DNA from: Albula goreensis
Taxonomy: Eukaryota > Chordata > Actinopteri > Albuliformes > Albulidae
Assembly: GCA_022829145.1 (NCBI GenBank)
Contig: CM040750.1
Coordinates: 8,090,755-8,154,754 of the forward strand
Reading direction: 5' to 3'
Length of the DNA: 64,000 bases
The notes beneath the pieces were generated by a model that was not told the DNA's origin, ran no database searches, and saw nothing but the letters and a program-made list of their open reading frames with translations. How positions within the stretch are numbered: position 1 is the stretch's first letter; every line of letters starts with the position of its first letter. Both the position numbers and the translations under genes were made by a program. Below are positions 25,891 through 45,800 of this stretch, piece by piece.

Positions 25891-26399
25891 TTTTCCCCCC
25901 TGAGGGTCCTCCCCCCCCCCCAATATGTGTTTGAGTTGGTTTGTGAATGCTCACGCCCAGCCCTAGCATTCATGCACTGTGCCCCTTCGGCCCGCCCCCA
26001 AACAGCTGTAATGTGATTACAAAAGCTAAACATGATATAGGTCATACATTTTACGTGTGCCTCCAAACAAAAACAACAAATTAATTAATTGATGATTTTA
26101 CTGTAATACATTATACTCCAGTACAATCATATTTTAAGATTAATTTTAATGTCATTCTGTTTCTGTTCAAAACTGGACATTAAAGAAAGTCAAGAACATA
26201 TAACATAACATAACATAAAACATATTGTTTCTTTCCCAAACAGAGACGAGCAATAAGCAAGGTGAACTATTAAAAATAATATTAATGTTACCCTGTTCTC
26301 ATTTTCCTCCATCAACAATAAAACGATTACCTGGATAACCAACTCTAAAAGACATAAATAGACCTATTATTTACTAATGTGCAGCAAATTTATATCCAG
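25891..26399. other. Intron sequence with C-run and AACAT short repeats
   Basis: 25909-25921 is a run of C with a single break. At 26200-26225 there is a short ATAAC repeat (TAACATAACATAACATAA). No gene is recognised. Confidence 0.6.
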
Positions 26400-26520
26400 A
26401 GATTAGTTATAAGAAGAAGAAGGAGGATGAGGAGGAGAAGAAGAAGAAGAAGGAGAGGAGGAAGAAGAACAAGGAGAAGCAGAAAGAGAAGAAGGAATAT
26501 TAAAAAGAAGAAGACCCCCT
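26400..26520. repeat. Purine-rich GAA/GAG/GGA tract
   Basis: About 110 bases of almost pure purine on the plus strand (AAGAAGAAGGAGGATGAGGA, GGAGAAGAAGAAGAAG and so on). The arginine-rich ORF across it is a composition artefact. Such mirror-like purine tracts can form triplex DNA. Confidence 0.92.
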
Positions 26521-29500
26521 TCAGATCACATTTTTTCTCAGAAGCGAAGGAAATTTGTGGCAGTAACTATCCTACTGAGTAAGAAAGTTAAAACCCATGG
26601 GAATGTCTGGTGAGGTTGCTACTGACATGCTTTTGTGAAGCTGAAGAGAAAAAGGGAACTGTACTGTAAAAATAGGACCGTATAACTTGTGGTCTCTTAA
26701 TGGACAACTTAGGTAGGTATGCATTATACATGCAGCCAAATCAATTGGCCTTCTGTAAATGATAACGCTTTAATAAGTGCTCTGGGTGTTGTCATATCTC
26801 ACAAGCTGTGATTTCAATTTGGCATGAATGATTTATTTTCCCAGTATGGGTGAGCACTTTCAAGTGTCCTTGTCTTAAAATGAAGAGTCAAAAATGTTTT
26901 TTTTGTTGATAAAAGTGTTGGTCCAATTGACACTCTTATCGTCATGGAAATAAAAATGTCAAAGCTGTACCCTGATAAGAGAAAAATGTTTCCGATTTTA
27001 TCACAGAATACTATGATTCCGTTTCCATTCTGGAATACTGTGAGGCTTTACCTACAAAATTGTAACCGCTGATGTGTTAGCTTTGAATCTGTTGTTCCTC
27101 ACTTTTATATTTGTGATGATGTGCTTCGGGCCTGCCTTTTGTGCAGAGGTACATTTTCTGGTTTTGCTCTAGGCTACGACAACAGCACAAACATTCTGAT
27201 AGATGGTACTACAGTACCCCTCGGTTCGGTCCCTGTGGTTAACTTCCGATCCGATCTCATGCCTAAAAGTAAATAGGCAATTTAAATATTTTGTTGAACA
27301 CACACAGTCTTAATTAGGGCCAGCTGTTACTAGAGCAGAAAATACTAGTCTCTGCTACCACTGGCTAGCTAACAACTGAACTGAGAACAGTACGGCTATC
27401 ACCTTAGGCTTGCTCGGAGGGGCTGGGGGCGGGGGTCTCAGGCCCAGACTCTATGTAAGCTGTTTTGTGAAAACAGTATTGCAAAACCACAATAAAAATG
27501 TAATTGAGTTCATATGAATTGAAAACCGATATGTCGACTGTATCTTGAACGAGCTTAGTCTTTAACTCAATAGAATGGCTGCCCACTACCTTTTCGAGCA
27601 TCTCTGTAAAATGAATGCTCTTCTCCTTCTTCTGTTCTTGAGTTCATTGATGCACTCGGAAAGAGAACATGTTTCCTTCTCAATATTCTGCAGCCGAGTG
27701 CTCGCTCCAGTGGTTGAGCTGAACACAAGTATTCTGCCCTGAGCTTCACCTAGCCTTTTCCACTGACATTTTCACTTCCTGGGAATCAATCCATTAATTA
27801 CCAATGAATCCATTAATCATTAGTTTTGTCCTGCATTAAGTCACTAACCTTGAATCACTCATTAACAAAAAATGGAAGTGGCTTAGATACCTTGGATAAG
27901 AGGACAGATTTGATTAATTATATTGAAGAACAGAACCTTATTCAGAACTCTGAAATATATTAACTTCGATATCAACTATAATTTTGACAATTTGAATCCT
28001 TTATTGATTCTAAATGCTATTTTCTCCAGCTTCATTTTTACCTTATGCTAAGACTTATGACAGGATAAACCAAGGGTCTCATTGATTCATTTTTTCGCTT
28101 ACTTCAGCCTCATGAAATATACATGCAATATACAATGCCTTCAGGAACCCACTCTCTTATCCAAATTTTTTTTTTTTTCCTCCCTGTTCTTTAATAGATG
28201 TGGCTAGCTGTGTGGTCTCCACCATTTTTGAGTAGTAGCGGAAAAACTGCAAAAGAGTCATCATTTTCAAACTACGACTTGAGAAACCGATGACCCAAAA
28301 ACAAACACGTGACTCCAACATTAGTGTCACAAAGACCGTGACCCATTCTGGTGAGGATGATTTGCAGCCACGCACGTGAAACAAAACAGATTAGCAATCG
28401 ATCACCCTCACGACTTGGGTCATTCTGCATGCTGGAGACAGCCCTCTTAATCTCTCGCGTGCCGCATGCGAACGCGAAAGGTCTCGGGTTCAGTACGACC
28501 GGCATCTCAGGCGTGAACCAACCAGCGTTTTCCGCCTGGTTTTCCACTGACCGTCGATGAACAATCGCCTGTGATGTGCGAGATCATAATCCAGCTAGCA
28601 GGACATTGGGTTCATGCGCACGTCACACGCATCCGCCTCTGCCAAGCCCTCGGAGGCCTGTACTGTCATGCGTATCCTATATTAATGCTTTTCTAAAGGT
28701 GGCTTGTGACATGCTGTTTCACGTTGGCAGAATCTCTTCCAGGAATAGGGAACTTTCTAGTATTTGTTATTGCACTTTCTTGTAAATAATGATCTGAAGT
28801 GCCCAAAAAATTCTGCTGCAGGATGAATCGGTTGTAGAAGAAAGTGCTTAATGACAGATATTATCTGAATAAAATGCAAACAGGGATACAGCTTTTGTTA
28901 CTTGAACTCACGCAATTCAATTTGTAGACAAATACACCAGAAGGAAATATTTTACAGTCCGAGATAAAAATGTGCTTTTAAAGTCCTTTCAACAGCACTT
29001 TGAAAAGTCTTCACATGAATATTTATGACCTCCTATACCGGTCTTTCAGGAAGAATGTCCCCTCTCACCCCACCCCCCACACCCAAAAAAACCCCATGTC
29101 TTCCCTTCTTCATCTACCTTTCTGAAGTGCATTTGGATCCAGCCCAAATTGCTTATCACTCTCCACATTAGTATTGGCCGAGTGGCCAGGCCAGTCCTAC
29201 AAGTGAAATGTGCATGCTTCCAGTACATCGTAGGTGAGAGGGGCTCTTTTATGCCTGCTTCTGAGGTCAAAGGCAAATATTAAAGGTCTTTCTGTATGAG
29301 TTCAGACCTATGAGTATCAGCAGGTCCAGGGAGTTAATGCGACAGATAAGACCCTGACATTAAATCCTGGAATGTCCACATCATGCTATTGGTTTTCACA
29401 ATTGGTTCCCTACCTGTCTGTGTGCAGGCCTAGATATATAATACATCTTTCATTTCATTTTCTCTTCCACCTGTATTGTATTATTGACATATGTTCCAAT

Positions 29501-29559
29501 ACCCGATGTTGCCACTGTAAAGCTAACAAATATCTTTCAGTGACCAGTCTGTTTGCCTG
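26521..29559. other. VWC2 intron; no gene, possible conserved blocks
   Basis: No open frame with a recognisable domain. About 26700-26990 is repeat-free, with words such as CAAATCAATTGGCC and GTCCAATTGACACTC, and could be a conserved non-coding element. 28380-28680 is CpG-richer with GGTCTCGGGTTCAGTACGAC, which faintly recalls a tRNA B box but lacks the rest of a tRNA or SINE. T runs lie at 28166-28179. Confidence 0.35.
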
Positions 29560-30919
29560 CTCAGCCTCGCTAACTTATTGGATGCCGCTGTGCTGTGTTT
29601 CCTGCCTCACGACTCGGCACCCTACCAGCGCAGGGTGAATCTGCTTGATGCTGTCTGTCTGCAGAGTCTGACGCTTCCGCCCACCTCCGGCTTCAGCTTC
29701 CTTTCCCCCCGCTTCGATCCGCCGCATCGTTTCTGGGGGCTGTTCACCTGCTGCCTGCCTACTTCTCGGATAGTCTTTGCTTTCCGCCGCAGAGCTGATG
29801 GGTCACCAGCTGTCGTGGCAGGAGGGTTTTCAGCTCTTTCGCCAGAGCTAGCAGATCCGCTTGGAGCTAGCAGTGGGAGCTGGGTGGTTTTACCCTAGCT
29901 GGGGATTTTGATTTGTTTGGCCAGTCCCATTCCCAAGCTCTGCTGCTGTCCTACTCTGCAGTTGCCAGCCCACCCTGAGTCCCAATGCAGCTTTGCTTAT
30001 TTGAGTATCCAACACAATAATGCCTATGTGTAATGATATACATTCAATATACATTCAGTTAACATGGTAATGTCATAGCAGTGGATGGGACTGTTGCTCT
30101 TTGCTTGGCTTTAGCTGCTCAGGATGGGCTAACTCCTCTGCATCTTTTATTACTCCTGGGACTAATTGTGGTTTTTCATATATTTTGAACTGTTCAACGT
30201 AGAAAACCCCAATAAATAAAATGATCTATTCTCCATTTTTATTTCTTTCAAATCCTTATGTTACCGGAAAGGTTCCCATTGAGATTGAAAATCTGTTTTA
30301 TGAGGGAGTCTTGCCATACGTCGTCTGTTATGCTGTACTGTCGTACGCCTCTTGCTGAGATGTTCTCTTGTTGCCAGTGTTTTTCTGCAATGCTGAGATG
30401 TCTGGCTGGTTTTGTGCTTATTCTAGTGTTAGAGCCAAATGTCTTCTATTTTGTACCATGTAGTGCAGTGCTGTCTCTCTTGTAGCAATATGCCTTGAAC
30501 TCAATTTTTTTCCTTGTTTTTTTTGTCGATTTGTCTGTACTGTTGCCATGGGTCTTTATAAGTGTTGTTGTAGTCCTTTCCTGCACTGTTAATCCTGGCC
30601 CTTGCTTCACATTAGATCCACTTCTGGGTGTTTTTTTATGCTGTTTATTCATTGCCATCTTGTTCTGCACCTCCATCCCACCAAACGCCTCCTGCCACTG
30701 TGTCATGTTCAATAAGAGCTGATTAATATTTGTCTTGCCTGGTAAAAATAAAACAAAGGACAAAAAGCCCAATAGGAATTCAAAAAACAGTTTCCCACCA
30801 TTAACGACTAATTCAATCAACTGAACCCCAATAAGCTCCACATAAAGAGCTCTTCTGCGACTATATTGTCATGATTAATACATTACTGGCTTCCACCTGT
30901 CTGTAATGTTTAGTCATTC
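29560..30919 (+). other. GC-rich patch and unassigned sequence upstream of the LINE relic
   Basis: 29575-29960 is markedly more GC-rich than its surroundings and holds a 106-codon open frame rich in P, S, A and V with no recognised domain. 30258-30722 has T-rich hydrophobic open frames. Because these precede a LINE RT relic in the same orientation, they may be remains of its 5' part, but no protein motif supports that. Confidence 0.3.
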
Positions 30920-32460
30920 ACCACATTAGTCAACATCTTCCTGGATCAGGGTGTTTTACCCAGTGCTTTCAAGACTGCTACAGTCACCCCTTTACTAAAA
31001 GCCTTACAGTCGAACTACAGTAATTATCTCCAATCGTCTATTTTTGGCCAAAAAACACTGGAGCACAGGGTGACACCTCCATGTCGAAATACATGCCCTG
31101 CCATAGTCTGCCTGAGTCTTTCAAATCTGGCTTAAGGCCAATGCATAGTACAGAAGCTTCCCCTTTTAAAAGCCCACTCCAGCCAAACTGCTGGTTTTAC
31201 TTAAAAACGTGCTAAAAACAGAAGCATAGAGTACCAGCCCAAGAGTTCACTACTTGGAAACGTAACGCCCAGCATAGCTTTGTCACAGCTTTGTCACAGC
31301 TTGGGAGGCGGTATATCACTGCACATGGGAAATTCATTCAGGACTTTTGAAAATGGAATAGCATTTGCAGCCGAAATACTTTCATCCTTTGACAGATATG
31401 TCCATTTTTGGACTTGGACCATTGCGCAACGTCATTTTCAAACCAGAGGGTATGATATATAGCTGAGAAATGTCAGAATGAGTGTAGCTGGCCTTGAGAG
31501 TGAATGATTTATCTGTTATGCTGGTGCTTTATCCTTATTCTATTTGACCTCTAGTGCAACCTTCATCACTGTCTACTACACAAGATTACTAAGCAGACTA
31601 CTCCCTGGAACCATACTCAGCCGTTTCCACACCTACCTGACCAGCAGAAAACATTTCGTCTCTCTTCTTCGCCAATTCTCTGATAAAGCAAATGGGGACC
31701 CACAGGGCCTTGCCCTTGGCCTCACTGGTGTCTTTTCGCCATTCCTGTAGCTGACCAGATTCTACATAGCTTTGGTCTCAATTTTTACTGCAATACAGCG
31801 GAAACACATTTTTGCATTGGTCTAGCGGTACAATGAATGAATTTCACCTTAAACCCACCTATATGCTAATCAAGAGCTCTCCCCTCAAAGTAAAATCCTG
31901 AATGCCCCACAGCAACCTGAAATTCAGTTGAGACGAAACAGAACTTATCGTGATCCATCCCTGATTGAAACTGGACCGGGTCCGCGATTTCACTCTCACT
32001 GTGGGTGGCGCCTCTGTCGGCCCCTTTCCGCTGGTTCATAACCAGGGAGTTATTTTTGACTCCTTGCTTTCTTTTGAGCCAAACGATAAGCACACCGAGT
32101 CGAACTCTCCCAGCTCCAGCTCAGAAACACAGCTCATGTCGAGCCCCCCTCTTAGCCTCCCTGATGCTGCGAAGCTCACCCAAGCATTCAGCACCACCCG
32201 TCTGGACCGCTGCAATGCACTTCACAATGGGATCGACACCGAACCGCTCCACAGACTTCGACCAGGTCAGCATTCTGCGGATTCTCACCAAGGCTCCCCT
32301 CGCGAAATCACATCACTGAATCCTCAGAAGAGCTGGTTAACAGCCAAATCTATTTCAAACTACTCTGTCCATCCCATAAATCTCTCCATAGATTTGGCCC
32401 CACATACCATTCCACCAACAGACAAGAACCCTTAGGGAGAAGGCTCCATCAAGGGGACCG
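30920..32460 (+). pseudogene. Non-LTR retrotransposon (L2/CR1-like) reverse transcriptase relic
   Basis: Scattered RT motifs appear in order on the plus strand: VLPSAFKTATVTPLL-like around 30950-30998; SRLLPGTILSRFHTYLTSR and KHFVSL around 31585-31665; DQILHSFGLNFYCN near 31755; a KLDRVRDFTLTVGG block around 31965; GVIFDSLLSFE (usual form xLGVxFDSxLSF) near 32050; and DAAKLTQAFSTTRLDRCNAL near 32165-32225. Near the end there are HQGSPREI and SWLTAKSISNYSV. The order matches the palm, thumb and C-terminal parts of fish L2-like ORF2. Stops, frame changes and deletions remove the catalytic core (a clear YADD box is not found). The clade is inferred from phrase similarity. Confidence 0.8.
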
Positions 32461-40432
<7,972 letters not shown>

Positions 40433-41792
40433 TATGCTGGTCTCTTCCTCACACACATCAGACTGCACTGATTATTCCAATTACTCCATACGCTCTATTT
40501 TAGTAAAATATTCACTTCTCATTTTTATAATTGTAATGGCCAATTAATTGCGCAAAATATAGTTATCCTGCAATAAAAATCTGTTTTATTAATGGGAAAC
40601 TATTAACATTCCAAAAAATTCCAACCAGTGCTTCTCATCTAATAATAAACACTTGGTTCATGCATTATAATTTTAACTAAGATATACCTGTCACAGAAAT
40701 CATAATATACTCTTGTTCCTCTTTATCTATGAATATAATAGTGGTTTCTAAAAATAATTCTATAAAAAAAAACATTCATTTGTAGTTCCCTGACGAGATA
40801 GCTACTATTTCAACTTGGGATGCAAGGTTTCACAGAGAGGTGTATTCTTACAGAACACCTGCATGGTGTAGTCATTGGTTGTGTTCATGGGTGTTTGGTG
40901 AAATAGCCACAGGCCCAGGATCAGTTTAAAATTTTCCTCAATTACTTTCTGATGCCTGGGCTTGACTGAGGCTGGTGAAAATCTGGCTGTGGATCAGTTA
41001 TGATTTTAATTTTGATTTTGTATGTTTGACATGTTGTTATCTCTGAAGTCATAATCAAAGGAAATCAGAACCTTTTAAAAATTGCCATTGTTCTGGTATC
41101 AGAGAATATTTTTGATATAATTGGTTGAGACTAATGAGCATAAAGTATTTTGTGAAATCTGTGAATTGAGCATTTTGGCAGAAATGCAGCTTAATATCAA
41201 AGCTGAATATCGTTACCACATTTTACAAGTTGAATTTACCACATATTTCTTACTGGGTGGTAATTTTTTTTAAAATTTATAATTGTCTGTTCTTAGATCT
41301 GGGATTAAAAATGTAATAAATTGTTTCTAGTCTATACAGTTAATACAAGGTGAGAGCAAAGGTGGGGTGGAGAGGGTAATCTGTACAACTACACAAGAAT
41401 TTCAGTATCTGCAGCACTCGGCTACCTAAATATAGCTGCAGGCAGTGGTCCCAGCCACAATTGTAAAGCACCAACGGCTACAGTCAGGACTGACTGCATG
41501 ACCCACATATGAAGAGTGTCAGTTAGAAACATCTTTAAATCCCATGTCTTCAAAAAAAAGGCACATTTGCATCAATTAAATACCAATTTGTAAACACAGT
41601 GAAATGACGTTTGAAATGGAAATTACATTTTAGACGAAGCGTATCTTGCAACGGACTTCTTGCAGGCAACATTTTGACACACCATGAAACATGATTGTTG
41701 CTACAAGGCATAAAGTAATTACGCAGACTAGATCGTATATCAAACTATAATTAGTTTGTAGGTTATAGTAATTGTCCACATTTGTGTTATAT
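40433..41792. other. VWC2 intron between first and middle coding exons
   Basis: AT-rich intronic sequence, no gene, no clear repeat. Short poly(A) and poly(T) runs only. Confidence 0.5.
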
Positions 41793-42113
41793 TAATGACC
41801 CGTTTTTCCCACTCATGCTCAGCCAAACTGTTTAGGCTCATGCAACAATCCTCTCCCATTGACCCAGGAGGAGGGATCTGTGAACACATGACTCCTCCGA
41901 TTCATGTGACAATGACCCCCTCGCTTCTTTCCACACTGCAGATGCACCACCAATTATATCCTGCCTATGTCACAGTCAGCATATACTCTGTTAGTGCATC
42001 CATAGATATGAGGCTGACTAGGACAGGCTGCTATTGTGCAATGAGTCACAGGTCCCACACCTGCTTCCCAGGCAAACCGCTTACTGCATGAGCCACCAAG
42101 GACCACAATGAAT
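41793..42113 (-). mobile_element. SINE-like family copy B
   Basis: Ordered phrases ATGACTCCTCCGATTCATGT, CTTCTTTCCACACTGCAGAT, GCACC, CTGCCTATGTCAC, GTCAGCATATACT, and the right-hand CCGCTTACTGCATGAGCC match the other copies in this window. On the minus strand the right end resembles a decayed tRNA-type head (GGCTCATGCAGTAAGC). It lies in the VWC2 intron only about 50 bp from the first coding exon. Confidence 0.6.
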
Positions 42114-42162
42114 TTATCCCACTGTATAAATGTGTAACATGTATCCGGATTTTAACTCTAAC

Positions 42163-42762
42163 CTTGAACTCTTGCAGCGATCTGTAGACCTTGCCTCTGA
42201 ATTCACAGTAGTTCTTCTTCTCTTTGCACTGAGGGCAGCACTGGCTGGTGTCCACCCGAATGCACCGAGGGTGAACTTTGGGACAGTCCGGCTTGGCACA
42301 CAGGGGGCCCTCCTCAGTGCAGAGGCAGGGGCACGTGGAGGGTCCCGGGGTGAACTTCTCACCAACGCCAAAAACGAAGCCGCTCTCGTCCACACAGCCC
42401 TTCCCGCGGTAGTCTGGGTAAGCGTACTCCTCCAACACGTCCTGGGAGACCGCAGAGTCGCTAGTAGGGCCCTCGTCCCTCTGCTCCAGAGAAACCACAT
42501 CCCATGGGTCCTGCTTGATGCCAGTGTGAAAAGTGGTCCAATTTGTCCCTTTTCCGTCTTTCAGGCCCGTCTGGCGGATCTCCTCCGTGCCTCTCTGGGA
42601 AGCACGGCTCGACCCGCCTTTAGAAACCTGGGGCTTCACACCCTGGACCATGGCCTGCTCCAGCTGCTTGCGACTCAAAGACAAGTGCATCATGGGATTG
42701 CAGAGCATGCCGGTGATTAGGCAGTACGCCCCGAAAAGGACCCAGGTAATGACAGCCCTCAT
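42163..42762 (-). CDS. VWC2: Brorin, first coding exon with signal peptide
   Basis: Encodes residues 1-200 of a 293-residue secreted protein. The start ATG is at 42760-42762; it is the first in-frame ATG, an in-frame TGA lies shortly upstream, and it opens with a signal peptide (MRAVITWVLFGAYCLITGM, residues 1 to about 21). A low-complexity linker follows (about 22-110) with an N-glycosylation sequon NWT at 74-76. Then comes the conserved EEYAYPDYRGKGC stretch and the first VWC domain, about 123-180, with CPCLC, EGPLC and CCPQC motifs. The second VWC domain begins at Cys186 (NYCEFRGKVY). The donor is GT at 42161-42162 after EFK, phase 0. The family's human member is 325 residues; the shorter length here lies in the linker. 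VWC2 is favoured over VWC2L by the linker length and by CLCTEEGPLC. Brorin acts outside the cell as a BMP antagonist promoting neurogenesis in other vertebrates. Confidence 0.96.
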
Positions 42763-42793
42763 GTCTCCCCACCACTTACACAGGGTGATGACT

Positions 42794-42835
42794 TCACATA
42801 GCACACTTCACATCATAGGCATTCTCCCCATGCAT
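42794..42835 (-). promoter_or_regulatory. Candidate 5' UTR acceptor and upstream ORF of VWC2
   Basis: On the minus strand GATTGTTTCACAG/ATGCATGG forms a good 3' splice site with the exon starting at 42835. The first three bases would be an ATG opening a 14-codon upstream ORF (MHGENAYDVKCAM, stop TGA) ending 31 nt before the brorin ATG. If used, the first exon(s) lie further right and are non-coding. Splicing here is inferred. Confidence 0.5.
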
Positions 42836-42840
42836 CTGTG

Positions 42841-45800
42841 AAACAATCACAAACAATACGTTAGGCACCATTTCCATAATCAATGGACACATAATAGGGA
42901 AGTACAGTGGTTCATGTTAGCATTTGCTATCTCAGGCATTAAGTGCTAGGTCAGCTTAGAATACTTAGCTTGCTAATGTAGCTAATGCATTCCTAGGTAC
43001 GAAAGTCCGATGCTGAAATATTAAAAATTTACTTCAATCTAATATCACCAAATGTAAATGGGACCTATTTTCTATGAGTGCCAGCAACGTTATTAAATTT
43101 CCCGAACACTGACCAGATGCCTTCTGTAAAAATGGGTCACTGGTATGCCACCTGTGATGACCTGGCAGGTTGCGAGTGATATGAGAGAAGCCAGAAAAGG
43201 GCAGAAGAAAGCTCCAAGGTGAACATAATTGAACCAGGTTTCTGCTGGTAACATTCTGTCAGGGCACAGTGCCTTGGCAAGATCACAAGCTCCATGGCTA
43301 AAAAAAAGATCAACATCTAATACATTTTAATACGAAATCTGGCAAATAACATTCTCAAAATAATTTTGACCACCACACCAAGTGAAATGTGAAAAATAGT
43401 CATCTTGGCTGCCCTCTGTATTTCTACAGCTTGGAAATGGGCAATATATTTTCACAAGCCTTACTAAATAAAAATAATAATTCTTGAGTGATACATTTTC
43501 TTTGATAATACTACACACACATCTGGTGACTGCAGAAGACCTCTACACACAAGACCTACACACAAACTGCTTGCATGAGCCCACATTTCAAATTTCCTTG
43601 AACATTACAAATTTAACCTAAATAGTTATCCGTTACTGTTTTAGGCTTATCTGATAGTTGGCAGTTAATTTTTCGCAAACTAACATTAGCTGACTCACAT
43701 ACCAGGCTTGACATGATTCCATATGTCAACATATGCTACATATTATAGCTTTTTTGTCTACTGTGTATAGGATTGCAATACCCCTGTTGGGAGGCTTGAA
43801 GTGAAATTTCAATGCCAAGCAAAACTAATGTTAGCTAGCAATAATGTTAACTTCACCAATTAACCAGTTAACATTAGCTAAAGTTACCCAGTTTTGTTTA
43901 CTCATACCAAATTTGATTAAACAGTTATGTCAACCTATATTGGCTACTATTGCTTAAAACAATTGTCAAGTCACAATTATTCATCTGCATCTATTTTTCC
44001 ATTTGATTTTGTCAAAATACTTTTTAAGAAGCAGAGGGCCGATGATGTGGATGGGGTAATATTGCGAGAACACGCAGACAGACAGGTAGACGAAAGCAGA
44101 AGAAAATTACGTTACAGATTCGTGGTTGTCAAAGTTCCCGAACACAACATTAATGTTTCCCACACGATGAAATGAGATGGAGAGCTAGCGGCATGTCCAC
44201 CCTTGAGTGGTATCTCAGTGGAACCACATATACATGCTACTATTCAGGTGTCATGCCAACTAATGATAATGCAGTGAGTGGGCTGTATGCATAGGCCCAA
44301 AGAGGTGGCACACTCCACCAAGCAAACTCACTACAGCAGTAGATGAATGAAACCGTAATCTTAAAAATCAGCCCGATCAGCACAGAGAACAGAACAGATG
44401 AGACTTTTGTCTGCTGGGGAGAGGATTGGCTGTTGTTTGATTTACACGGGATTTGATGTAATTCAGCTCAACTGTTTTTTTTTTCCTTCAGCTTTGGTGT
44501 TTGATGTCACTCAGTTCTGTTGTGTCCTAAATTCGTTCTGTTTAGAAAAATTCTTCATTAAGCCACAATGGTAGCAGAGACAAGCTACCGCAAAGGCAAG
44601 CTTTCAGTTTAATCTTCAGTTCAAGGACATATTCCTTTTCCATTGAGAAATAAATGGACATATTAATGATACTTGTGCCAATTCAAACTCCCCTCACCAG
44701 GGAGTACACAGCCCCATTAATCCACAACCCCCCAACCCTCCTCCCTCCCAAACATCCACTGGCCTGTCCCCTATGCATTTAAACAAATAGCCTTCACCCA
44801 TCCAACTTCTTTTTAGAAGTTTAAGTGCTATTGCATGCATGTGCTTAACAAACAATGCACACAATTCATATGAGCACAAACAATGCACAATACATCACTG
44901 TAACTAGTTTAAGAAATAAGACCACAGATGTACACTAATTGTATGCTAAAATCTGTCAGTCAAGCTTGCTAGCATCATTGACATTACTCTATCTGTAATA
45001 ACACAAGCAAATGTGTGCAGTAATTACCTAGCTACCCTTAACTGAATTAGATGGCTACAGACAGATGTAGTTATGCTCCGCTGCAAGTTACCTGATAAGG
45101 AAGCATACGTTTTCAGTGATGAAAGAGTCTTTTCTGAAAACAAACTGGTTCTCACAGCACTTCTCCTCTCTCCTCGGCTCAGTTTTGACCAGAGCAGCTT
45201 CATGACATTGAGCATGTCAGTTTGGGAAAGTCGTTGTGCCAAAGACCATCTCTAGGCATGCTCAGGGCTGCCACAGCCTTTTGACAAATTAGCCTGAATT
45301 CACCCTCGCAGCCAAAAGGGTGTGACGTTTCCCCACACTTGCAAAAGTTACTGCGCCATTAAGGGCGAGCCGGAGTGTAACCTTGACTCAACAGCATAGC
45401 TGAGAATCCATCATAGAGTACAGTGTATCTGCCTATGTAAACGTGATGTCAATCTTCAGAGATGTCTTTAACTCTGTGAAGCTCCCTTGTTTGGCGGAAG
45501 GATCTATAATAAACTCTCATATATGATTATCCTGAAGTACTTTTCAGGACAAACTCAATACATTTGTCCTTGTTATGAATGTAAATGGAAGCTTTAAAAC
45601 AGTATTAGAATTTCATGTTAGACACTTAAAGACTGTCTGAACCAAAGCACAAACACAACTCCAAATAAGTGTCTCTACCTAACAGTCGATACATTCAAGA
45701 AATGACTTACATGTTCAGACACTTGTTCTATATACCGAAATCAATATAAAACTCATGAAATAAAAGTGGTCAGGATATTACTCATAAAGTCAAACTTGTT

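Noticed and set aside
26379-26582. Arginine-rich 67-codon open frame
   Set aside because: It is a translation of a purine microsatellite.
28440-28510. Possible tRNA gene or SINE head
   Set aside because: A GGTCTCGGGTTCAGTACGAC phrase recalls a B box, but no cloverleaf or A box can be built around it.
42130-42720. 196-codon plus-strand open frame
   Set aside because: It is the antisense shadow of the VWC2 first coding exon.
42763-42804. N-terminal extension of brorin beginning at 42804
   Set aside because: The codon at 42802-42804 is GTG, not ATG, and the extension places charged residues before the signal peptide; the ATG at 42760-42762 gives a normal signal peptide.
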